Under the pieces are notes generated by a model. It was given only the letters and a program-made list of their open reading frames with translations, searched no databases and was not told the origin of the DNA. Shown in pieces: positions 54,409 to 61,176 of a DNA stretch of 61,176 bases. Position 1 is the first letter of the stretch. Each line of letters begins with the position of its first letter. Origin of the DNA: Lachnospiraceae bacterium (GTDB taxonomy: Bacteria; Bacillota; Clostridia; Lachnospirales; Lachnospiraceae). Made by a program: the position numbers and the translations under genes. The stretch is from positions 2,671-63,846 of the forward strand of contig JAUNPP010000001.1 in NCBI GenBank assembly GCA_030536685.1, in the 5' to 3' direction.

Positions 54409-54474
54409 CCCGGTTTTGAAACGGACTGCAAAACTTACGGGTGAGGGAGCAGTTCCATTGGGGCTGCTCCTTAT
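54409..54474 (+). promoter_or_regulatory. two hairpins before the leader peptide
   Basis: TTTTGCAG near 54410 pairs with CTGCAAAA near 54426 through a CCG/CGG core. GGAGCAG near 54446 pairs with CTGCTCC near 54464, followed by TTATT. They precede the leader peptide and could form an attenuator. Confidence 0.5.
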
Positions 54475-54490
54475 TGATAAAAGGTGAAAT

Positions 54491-54595
54491 ATGTCAGATA
54501 GCGGAAACTATGGAGATAGCGGAAATTATGGAAATAGTGGAAGCTATGGAGGCAGGGAAAACTACAGAAATTACGGAAAAGAAATGAGGATATGA
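54491..54595 (+). CDS. leader peptide of the TetM-like gene, 34 aa
   Basis: ATG after AAAAGGTG (seven-base gap), then five 18-base repeats that code for DSGNYG, DSGNYG, NSGSYG, GRENYR and NYGKEM. The TGA is only three bases before the GTG of the GTPase gene, so ribosomes on the leader deliver translation to it. Ribosomal protection genes such as tet(M) carry a leader peptide that controls attenuation; this one is not similar in sequence but has the same position. Confidence 0.6.
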   Translation: MSDSGNYGDSGNYGNSGSYGGRENYRNYGKEMRI

Positions 54596-54598
54596 CAG

Positions 54599-56689
54599 GT
54601 GGACGGGATAAATCATGTTGTACTTGGTATTATGGCACACGCAGATGCGGGAAAGACGACCTTAACGGAAGCGATATTGTATGAAACGGGAGCAATCCGA
54701 AGCTTTGGACGTGTTGATCACAGAGATTGTTTTCTGGATGATGATGAGATGGAAAGAAGCAGAGGAATTACGATTTTTTCCAAACAGGCTCAGTTTGAGC
54801 TGGAACGGCTTGATGAAAAGGGGGCGTGCGGGGAGCGTATGCATCGGTGTACACTGGTGGATACTCCCGGTCATGCTGACTTTACTCCTGAGATGGAACG
54901 GGCTATGAGTGTTATGGATGCGGCTATTCTGGTAATCAGCGGAACGGATGGCGTACAGGGACATACGGAGAATATCTGGAGACTGCTGGAAAAATATCAG
55001 ATTCCTGTTTTTCTGTTTTTGAACAAGATGGATCGTGAGACAGCTTGTCCGGAGACTCTTTTTGCACAGATGAGAGGCAGGTTGTCGGAACAGATTGTGG
55101 ATTTCTCTTCTGTATTTTCGGATTCTGTGGATAACCCGGAGGAAACGAAGAAAGATTTATCACAGGTGATACAGCTGCCTCAGAAGGTTCTTGAGGAAAT
55201 TGCAGTTTGTGATGAAGAACTGATGGAGCATTATCTGGAGGAGGATTATTCTGTAAAAGAGTGGTGTGGAGCAATTGCCGGGGCCTTCTGTGAAAGAAAA
55301 CTTTTTCCGTGTTTTATGGGTTCTGCGCTGCAGCGTGAGGGAATCGTCTCTCTTTTAAAGGGGATGAGGTGGCTTCTGCCGCTGCAGAAGGAGCAGGATG
55401 ATGCTCAAAGGACGGGAGCACAGAAATCCGAGAGGCAAAAAGGCGCTTTTTCTGCTCGTGTATATAAGATTCTGCATGATTCTCAGGGCGAGAGGCTGAC
55501 CTTTTTTAAGGTGACAGGCGGAATGCTGAAGGTGAAGGATGTGGTTTCATATGGGAATCCGCGTCGGGAAGAAAAAGTGAATCAGTTAAGGATTTACCAT
55601 GGCGGAAGGTATCAGACGGTTGCCAGCGTGGAGACGGGTATGCTTTGTGCGGCAGCAGGATTATCACAAACATGGCCTGGGGACGGGCTGGGAGCGGATC
55701 AGACCCGCTGCGTATATGATACGGAACCGGTTCTGACGGCGGCAGCAATACCTCCTGACGGCTGTGATGAGAAGAAGCTGCTTGGACTCCTGCGTCTGCT
55801 GGAGGAGGAAGAACCGGCTTTGAAGGTTTACCGGGATGACCATCTGAAGGAAATTCAGGTGCATATCATGGGGCCGATCCAGCTGGAAATTCTGAAATAT
55901 CAGTTTGAAACCCGATTCGGTCTTTCTCTGGATTTTGGCCCCTGTCGGATCTTGTATAAAGAAACGATTAACAGCCCGGTGACAGGCTGCGGACATTATG
56001 AACCGCTGCGCCATTATGCGGAGGCACATCTTCTGATGGAACCTTTGCCGGCGGGAAGCGGAATCGAAACGGCTTCCATTTGCAGCACTGATGTGCTGGA
56101 TCTGAATTTTCAGCGTCTGATTCTGACACACGTAACAGAAAAGGAACACAGAGGCGTGTTGACGGGTGCTCCGCTTACGGATGTAAGGTTTACTTTGGTA
56201 ACAGGACGTTCTCATTTAAAGCATACGGAAGGCGGAGATTTCAGAGAAGCGGTGTACCGTGCAGTCCGACATGGACTGATGCAGGCACGTGAGAAGAATG
56301 CAGCTGTGCTTTTAGAGCCGTGGTATGCGTTTGCTGTGAGCGTTCCGTCTGCGGATATTGGACGTGCGATGGCAGATGTTCAGCTTAGAAATGGCAGTTT
56401 TGAGCCTTTTGAGCTGAATGGAGATATGGCGGTTTTGAAAGGTGAAGGCCCTGCGGTTTGCTTTATGGAATATCCGGTTGAGCTGGCGGCTTATACAAAG
56501 GGACGGGGAAGCGTTCGTTTTACCATGATCGGATATCGCCCGTGTCACAATGCACAGGAAGTGATAGAAGCCCTGGGTTATGAGCCGGAAAAGGATCTGG
56601 CGAATCCTGCAGGTTCGGTATTCTGTTCACATGGAGCAGGGTATGTGGTTCCATGGAGAGAAGCGGCTGAGAAGATGCATTGTAAGTGA
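54599..56689 (+). CDS. TetM/TetW-like translational GTPase
   Basis: 696 residues of the EF-G-like ribosomal protection family. G1 is AHADAGKTT, G2 RSRGIT, G3 DTPGHADF and G4 NKMD. Domains II-V follow, with KTEVSG-type and C-terminal loop regions (QLEILKYQFETRF..., FEPFELNGDM...). The overall identity to tet(M)/tet(W) looks partial; many loop residues differ, so it may be a chromosomal housekeeping or self-protection factor rather than an acquired tetracycline resistance gene. GTG start after ATGAGGA. Confidence 0.85.
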   Translation: MDGINHVVLGIMAHADAGKTTLTEAILYETGAIRSFGRVDHRDCFLDDDEMERSRGITIFSKQAQFELERLDEKGACGERMHRCTLVDTPGHADFTPEMERAMSVMDAAILVISGTDGVQGHTENIWRLLEKYQIPVFLFLNKMDRETACPETLFAQMRGRLSEQIVDFSSVFSDSVDNPEETKKDLSQVIQLPQKVLEEIAVCDEELMEHYLEEDYSVKEWCGAIAGAFCERKLFPCFMGSALQREGIVSLLKGMRWLLPLQKEQDDAQRTGAQKSERQKGAFSARVYKILHDSQGERLTFFKVTGGMLKVKDVVSYGNPRREEKVNQLRIYHGGRYQTVASVETGMLCAAAGLSQTWPGDGLGADQTRCVYDTEPVLTAAAIPPDGCDEKKLLGLLRLLEEEEPALKVYRDDHLKEIQVHIMGPIQLEILKYQFETRFGLSLDFGPCRILYKETINSPVTGCGHYEPLRHYAEAHLLMEPLPAGSGIETASICSTDVLDLNFQRLILTHVTEKEHRGVLTGAPLTDVRFTLVTGRSHLKHTEGGDFREAVYRAVRHGLMQAREKNAAVLLEPWYAFAVSVPSADIGRAMADVQLRNGSFEPFELNGDMAVLKGEGPAVCFMEYPVELAAYTKGRGSVRFTMIGYRPCHNAQEVIEALGYEPEKDLANPAGSVFCSHGAGYVVPWREAAEKMHCK

Positions 56690-56730
56690 ATTATAAGCGA
56701 AAATGCCAATGAAAAATTATTTTCAAATCA

Positions 56731-56772
56731 AAAAAAGGTCTGAAGCGGAAAAACTGGTTCAGACCCTTTTTT
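56731..56772. terminator. bidirectional terminator
   Basis: AAAAAAGGTCTGAA pairs with TTCAGACCcTTTTTT between convergent genes. Confidence 0.85.
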
Positions 56773-56887
56773 GAGTGTATCGGAAGCGGTGAGCGGAACC
56801 GCTTCTGATACGATTGGAAAATTATCTATTCAATGATCTGCATCTGTAAGGCAGAGCATTATCAAAATTAAAAAATTCGGAGTTTAT

Positions 56888-58825
56888 TTATTCTTCAACG
56901 GGTTTTTTGAACATACCCAGGAGAACTCCGCCAACGATTGTGCCGGCTACTAAAGCTACCAGATACATGAGGGTATTTCCTACTACGGGGAATACGAAGA
57001 TACCGCCGTGAGGAGCCATCAGTGTACAGTTAAATGCCATGGATAAACCGCCTGCGAGAGCTGCGCCGATAATACAGGGAGGCAGTACGTGCAGAGGGTC
57101 GGATGCTGCAAAGGGGATAGCGCCTTCTGTGATGAAGGAAAGTCCCATGATAAAGTTAGTAGGGCCGGATTTGCGTTCCTGTTCTGTAAACTTGTTCTTG
57201 AAAAGGAGAGTTGCCAGAGCAATTGCGCAGGGAGGAACCATACCACCAATCATAACAGCAGCCATAATGTTGTAGTTGCCGGCTGCGATGGATGCGGTAC
57301 CGAATACGTAAGCAGCCTTGTTGAAGGGGCCGCCCATATCGATTGACATCATACCGCCGAGGATCAGACCAAGCAGAATCGCGTTTGCACCGGTCAGGCT
57401 GCCAAGACCATTATTTAAAGCGGTATTTAAAAAGCCTACGATAGGTTCGATAACAAACTGCATGCCAATTCCGATGAACAGGATACCGAATACAGGATAA
57501 AGCAGTACCGGTTTGATTCCGTCCAGAGCATTGGGAAGCTTGTCACATACTTTCTTTAACAGGTTTACCAGATAACCGGCGATGAAGCCTGCTGCCAGTG
57601 CTCCAAGGAAACCGGAGGTTCCGTTTGCTGCCAGATAGCCGCCTACAAAACCAACAGCCAGACCGGGACGGTCAGCAATACTCATGGCGATAAAGCCGGC
57701 AAGGATCGGGAGCATGAAGCTGAATGCTGCGCCACCGATATTTTTAAATAAAGCAGCTGCAGGAGTGATGGTACCGAAATTTGCACGAATTTCGGGAGCC
57801 AGTGAATTCAGATCAACAGATAAACCGTCGATCAGGAAAGCAATTGCAATCAGGATACCGCCGCCTACAACGAAAGGAAGCATATGGGATACACCATTCA
57901 TCAAATGTTTGTAAATAGTATGTCCTGCGCCGCCTTTTGAAGCTACGGAAGAACTCTGCTTAGCGCCGCCGGCTGCTTTGTAAACCGGCGCACTGCCTTC
58001 TGCGATGCTGCTGATCAGCGCTTCAGCCTTGTTGATACCATCTGAAACCTGACATTCAATCAGCTTTTTGCCGTCAAAACGATCCATGGGAACGTTTGTA
58101 TCAGCAGCTACGATAATACCATCAGCAGCAGCGATTTCTTCATCGGTCAGTACGTTTTTAGCACCGCCTGAGCCTCTGGTTTCTACTTTAACCAGATAGC
58201 CCATCTTTTTTGCAGCTTTTTCCAGGCTTTCTGCTGCCATATAGGTATGAGCAATACCGGTAGGACAGGCAGTAACGGCCAGAATCAGAACCTGCTTTGC
58301 GCTTGCCTTGTCAGCAGCCAGATTGGTTGCTTTTGCAGCAGCTTCTTTAGCAGCGTCTGCTTCATCCTTTTCAGATTCAGCATCATCGATGATCTTTAAA
58401 AATTCATCAACAGATTTTGCTTTTCTTAAGGATTCCGTAAAGTCATCATCCATCAGCATGGTAGACAGCTTACTCAGAATGTCAATGTGTACGCTTCCTG
58501 CGCCTTCCGGAGCAGCAATCAGAAAAATCAGGTTAACCGGTTCATCATCCAGTGCTTCGTATTCTACACCGGCAGGAAGAACCATAGCAGCCAGACCAGG
58601 TCTGCTTACGCCGCTGCAGCGTCCGTGCGGAATTGCAATTCCGTCACCAACACCTGTAGTTCCTTCTTCTTCTCTGGCAAATACAGCTTTTAAGTAGATT
58701 TCACGATTGGAAACCTTGCCGCTTGCTGCCATTAGATCAACCATCTGGTTGAGTACGTCGGCTTTGTCTTTGGCAGAGCCGTTCAGGCATACGCTTTCCG
58801 CAGCCAGTAAATCAGTAATTTTCAT
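56888..58825 (-). CDS. fruA: fructose-specific PTS enzyme IIABC
   Basis: 645 residues with domains fused as IIA (GVGDGIAIPHGRCSG, phosphohistidine), IIB (LILAVTACPTGIAHTYMAAESL, phosphocysteine) and IIC (about 300-640, ten membrane segments including SIDMGGPFNKAAYVFG). Imports fructose as fructose 1-phosphate. GGGGGAAAT precedes the ATG. It follows fruK by 77 bases in the same operon. Confidence 0.96.
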   Translation of the reverse strand: MKITDLLAAESVCLNGSAKDKADVLNQMVDLMAASGKVSNREIYLKAVFAREEEGTTGVGDGIAIPHGRCSGVSRPGLAAMVLPAGVEYEALDDEPVNLIFLIAAPEGAGSVHIDILSKLSTMLMDDDFTESLRKAKSVDEFLKIIDDAESEKDEADAAKEAAAKATNLAADKASAKQVLILAVTACPTGIAHTYMAAESLEKAAKKMGYLVKVETRGSGGAKNVLTDEEIAAADGIIVAADTNVPMDRFDGKKLIECQVSDGINKAEALISSIAEGSAPVYKAAGGAKQSSSVASKGGAGHTIYKHLMNGVSHMLPFVVGGGILIAIAFLIDGLSVDLNSLAPEIRANFGTITPAAALFKNIGGAAFSFMLPILAGFIAMSIADRPGLAVGFVGGYLAANGTSGFLGALAAGFIAGYLVNLLKKVCDKLPNALDGIKPVLLYPVFGILFIGIGMQFVIEPIVGFLNTALNNGLGSLTGANAILLGLILGGMMSIDMGGPFNKAAYVFGTASIAAGNYNIMAAVMIGGMVPPCAIALATLLFKNKFTEQERKSGPTNFIMGLSFITEGAIPFAASDPLHVLPPCIIGAALAGGLSMAFNCTLMAPHGGIFVFPVVGNTLMYLVALVAGTIVGGVLLGMFKKPVEE

Positions 58826-58902
58826 AAGTCATTTCCCCCTAGACTTAAAAAATAGATGCTAATTCAGCTGTGTTACTGAATTGTGGTGAATAAGTTAATA
58901 AG

Positions 58903-59811
58903 TTAAAAAGTTAATGTATTAAAAATGGCATCAACTTCTTCTCTTGTTGCCAGATTTTCTGAGAAAGCACTGGCACTTCCTGAAGAGATACCCATTTTAA
59001 ACGCGGTTTTGTAATCGGAAGAGGTCAGATATCCGTATACGAAGCCTGCAACCATGGAGTCGCCTGCGCCAACAGAGTTTACAACCTTGCCCTTAGGCGC
59101 TTCGCTGGTGTAAACAGAACCGTCTTCAGCAACCAGAACAGCTCCGTCGCCTGCCATGGAAACGAGTACGTTGCGTGCGCCCTGTTCCTGCAGCTTCTTT
59201 GCATAAACGATAACATCGTCTTTTTCCTTCAAAGTAACATGGAAAATCTCGCCCAGCTCGTGATTGTTGGGTTTGATTACGAAGGGATGGTAGGGAAGAA
59301 CGTTCATCAGAAGATCCTTCGTAGCATCTACAGCAATCATAACGCCCTTATTTTCAAGGAATTTCATGATATCACTGTAAATGGTATCGGGCATGGAGGA
59401 AGGAATACTTCCTGCCAGAACCAGTACGTCGCCTTCTTTCAGTGTATCCAGTTTTGCATATAATGCTTTGATCGCTTCATCATCAATTACGGGTCCCATA
59501 CCGTTGATTTCACTTTCTTCGTTGGAACGAAGCTTCAGATTGATACGTGACATACCATTCGCGATAGGGATCAGTTCGTCCTTGCATCCCATTTCTGTTA
59601 CGCGTCTCTGGATCTCCTTTCCGGTAAAGCCTGCTGTGAAACCGAGAATAGTGCTGTCCATACCAAGGTTCTTTAAAACGATTGAAACATTGATACCTTT
59701 GCCGCCGGGGAAAATGATTTCCTCGCAGGTACGGTTTACCATACCAAGTGTAAAATCTTTAACAGTTACAATGTAATCCAGAGAGGGATTGAATGTTACA
59801 GTATAAATCAT
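58903..59811 (-). CDS. fruK: 1-phosphofructokinase
   Basis: 302 residues of the PfkB family: N-terminal TFNPSLDYIVTVKDF, FPGGKGINVSIVLKNLG and the catalytic C-terminal motif VNSVGAGDSMVAGF. Converts fructose 1-phosphate to the bisphosphate. First gene of the minus-strand fructose operon, with a strong promoter and the operators at 59916 and 59936. Confidence 0.95.
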   Translation of the reverse strand: MIYTVTFNPSLDYIVTVKDFTLGMVNRTCEEIIFPGGKGINVSIVLKNLGMDSTILGFTAGFTGKEIQRRVTEMGCKDELIPIANGMSRINLKLRSNEESEINGMGPVIDDEAIKALYAKLDTLKEGDVLVLAGSIPSSMPDTIYSDIMKFLENKGVMIAVDATKDLLMNVLPYHPFVIKPNNHELGEIFHVTLKEKDDVIVYAKKLQEQGARNVLVSMAGDGAVLVAEDGSVYTSEAPKGKVVNSVGAGDSMVAGFVYGYLTSSDYKTAFKMGISSGSASAFSENLATREEVDAIFNTLTF

Positions 59812-59906
59812 AAGAAACTCCTTTCTATACTATGCGCCAAAATCCGGCATTGAGAAATGTTGGTGACTGATTTTGAACGATTCCGTTCTTTTTTATTTGT
59901 GCCCTG

Positions 59907-59935
59907 ATTATAACATCACAAACAGTCAATGTCAA
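59907..59935 (-). promoter_or_regulatory. promoter of fruK-fruA
   Basis: Minus strand TTGACA (59930-59935), 17-base spacer, TATAAT (59907-59912): a perfect match, with one operator in the spacer. Confidence 0.85.
59916..59928. promoter_or_regulatory. FruR operator 1
   Basis: TCACAAACAGTCA, inside the spacer of the fruK promoter. Confidence 0.75.
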
Positions 59936-59948
59936 TCACAAACGGTCA
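59936..59948. promoter_or_regulatory. FruR operator 2
   Basis: TCACAAACGGTCA, next to the -35 of the fruK promoter, 20 bases (two helix turns) from operator 1. Confidence 0.75.
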
Positions 59949-59967
59949 AAAAGTTGCACAGAATTTT

Positions 59968-59996
59968 TTGACAAATACGGCGTATTCTTTTATAAT
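59968..59996 (+). promoter_or_regulatory. promoter of fruR
   Basis: TTGACA (59968-59973), 17-base spacer, TATAAT (59991-59996): a perfect match. Confidence 0.85.
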
Positions 59997-60041
59997 ATCG
60001 TATATAAAGACTGTAATTGATGGATTTGCAATAATTTGCAG

Positions 60042-60054
60042 TCACAAACGGTCA
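60042..60054. promoter_or_regulatory. FruR operator 3
   Basis: TCACAAACGGTCA, identical to operator 2, about 45 bases downstream of the fruR promoter and directly before a second TATAAT. Confidence 0.7.
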
Positions 60055-60175
60055 TATAATGGATTCTATTTGTCTTAGCATATCAGGAGCAAAACGTCAT
60101 GTATTTCGTGCCTGCATGAAAAAACAGACATTGGCTCACGCAAAACAAACGTCTATATAAAGGAGGAAAGGAAAT

Positions 60176-60925
60176 ATGTTAACGGAAGAACGGAGAAATG
60201 AGATTGTAAGGATGGTAGAGCAGAGCGGAAGCAAGTCCGTACAGGAGCTGATGGCGCTTTTAAAGACATCGGAGTCCACAATCCGAAGAGATTTGAATGA
60301 CCTTGACCGAAAAAAACTGCTGATAAAGGTTCATGGAGGTGCGGTGGCACTTTCCAAGACAATTACGGCGGATTCAACAGTTTCTGAGCGGGAGGATTTA
60401 AACAGGGACACAAAGCAGCAGCTTGCAAGATATGCCGCATCGCTGATCACAAATGATGATATTGTCTATCTTGATGCAGGAACGACGACCGGTTTTATTC
60501 CTGATTATCTGACCTGCAAGAATGCATTATTTGTAACAAATGCAATTGTTCATGCGAGAAAGCTCTGCAGTCTGGGATATCAGGTTTATATGCCGGGCGG
60601 AGTGCTTAAAACCCGTACAGAGGCTCTGACGGGGTCGCAAACCTGCAGCTACCTGGAAAAATTTCATTTTACAAAAGGATTTTTCGGGGCAAATGGCATT
60701 ACGCTAAAGGAAGGATTTACGACGCCGGACATACAGGAGGCTGCTGTAAAAGAGGTTGCTGTAAAACACACCAGAGACCGGTATATACTCTGCGACAGTT
60801 CCAAATTTGATAAGATTTCATCCGTAACCTTTGCCGGTTTTACCGAAGCATTTGTGATTACGGATGCGGGGGCGCCGGCCTTTTACAAAAGACAGAGAAA
60901 TATTGTGATCGCACCGGAGGATTAA
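60176..60925 (+). CDS. fruR: DeoR-family fructose operon regulator
   Basis: 249 residues: N-terminal helix-turn-helix (RRNEIVRMVEQSGSKSVQELMALLKTSESTIRRDLNDLDRKKLLIKVHGGA in order) and a C-terminal sugar-phosphate isomerase-like sensor (IVYLDAGTTTGFIPDYL, FFGANGITLKEGFTTPD). Divergent from fruK and surrounded by its repeated operators, so it should repress the operon until fructose 1-phosphate is present. AGGAGG precedes the ATG. Confidence 0.93.
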   Translation: MLTEERRNEIVRMVEQSGSKSVQELMALLKTSESTIRRDLNDLDRKKLLIKVHGGAVALSKTITADSTVSEREDLNRDTKQQLARYAASLITNDDIVYLDAGTTTGFIPDYLTCKNALFVTNAIVHARKLCSLGYQVYMPGGVLKTRTEALTGSQTCSYLEKFHFTKGFFGANGITLKEGFTTPDIQEAAVKEVAVKHTRDRYILCDSSKFDKISSVTFAGFTEAFVITDAGAPAFYKRQRNIVIAPED

Positions 60926-60980
60926 AAGTTCTTTTTCAGGCATATGATTAAAGAACAGATCCGTTCGGGGGGAATCTTGT

Positions 60981-61176
60981 ATGGAGGATTCGAAGGAGCG
61001 TGCGGGACGGCGCACAATCTGTGAACTGATGATGGGAATATTAATGCTGCTTTTGGTCGCCGGAATGAATTTGTATACAGATGAATATCCGTTTCTCCTG
61101 AAACAGGCATTTGGAGAAAACGTCTCTGTAAGAACGAGGAATTTTACAGGAGCAGATAATTTTGCAGGAGCAAATA
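60981..61176 (+). CDS. partial membrane protein, runs off the window
   Basis: 65 residues visible: a charged start (EDSKERAGRR), one membrane segment (ELMMGILMLLLVAGMNLY) and an external part beginning TDEYPFLLKQAFGENVSV. GGGGGG stands before the ATG. It could be a membrane-anchored wall protein; the family cannot be read from this piece. Confidence 0.6.
   Translation, partial: MEDSKERAGRRTICELMMGILMLLLVAGMNLYTDEYPFLLKQAFGENVSVRTRNFTGADNFAGAN

Larger units (their letters stand above)
59812..60175. other. divergent fru regulatory region
   Basis: 364 bases between fruK and fruR, holding two consensus promoters and three identical-type operators, listed separately. Confidence 0.85.

Noticed and set aside
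54599..56689. Recently acquired tetracycline resistance cassette
   Set aside because: No insertion sequence, integrase or transfer genes flank it, and its composition is like that of its neighbours.

Overview
The window reads as a chromosomal segment of a strictly anaerobic, low-to-mid GC Gram-positive bacterium, most probably a gut Clostridium-class organism of the Lachnospiraceae type. The reasons are glycyl-radical chemistry, several small [4Fe-4S] ferredoxins, a DnaD-type primosome gene next to a DnaC-type loader, MecA, an S1-domain protein, a c-di-AMP phosphodiesterase of the GdpP type, LicD and TarI cell-wall genes, and strong AGGAGG ribosome binding sites. I see no rRNA, tRNA, CRISPR array, phage module or intact insertion sequence.

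Layout. 44-4767: a citrate/C4-dicarboxylate-type sensor kinase, a small protein, a homocysteine methyltransferase, a Fur-family regulator and a metal/arsenic-type permease whose consensus promoter carries a palindromic operator. 4858-13166: a catabolic island. A minus-strand operon (P5C-reductase-like protein, glycyl radical enzyme, its activase) faces a plus-strand operon (MttB-like non-pyrrolysine methyltransferase, MFS carrier) followed by a TetR regulator. The two operons share an intergenic region with four related operator-like palindromes. This fits anaerobic use of hydroxyproline, or of an N-methylated hydroxyproline such as hydroxyproline betaine, and is the most interesting system here. 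13318-20438: an FAD oxidoreductase, a four-cluster ferredoxin, a DUF4342 protein with a two-component pair, an XRE regulator, a YdcF-type protein and a lone PII protein.

20439-31330: a 250-base foldback repeat, an SH3 lipoprotein gene split by an in-frame stop, an aldo/keto reductase with iron-sulfur tail, a zinc phospholipase C-like protein, an MFS transporter, aroK, murC, a cluster of DnaA boxes, dnaD- and dnaC-like genes and a PRPP synthetase. 31419-43640: an S1 protein, a small alarmone synthetase and a cell-surface glycopolymer locus (TarI-like cytidylyltransferase, SDR, two LicD proteins, an initiating sugar-phosphate transferase), then alr, mobB, a polysaccharide deacetylase and an SH3/C39-like secreted protein.

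43752-56689: a sigma factor divergent from gdpP-rplI-dnaB, a MerR regulator, a 2[4Fe-4S] ferredoxin, a DUF1858 protein, mecA, a GH18 lipoprotein and a TetM-like GTPase preceded by a tandem-repeat leader peptide. 56888-60925: a fructose locus (fruA, fruK, divergent fruR) with three direct-repeat operators and two consensus promoters. An unfinished membrane protein runs off the right edge.

Several intergenic spaces hold repeats: 35-, 36- and 28-base tandem repeats, a 66-base element present twice, and three long hairpins. Gene functions are assigned by motif reading alone; no database search was possible.
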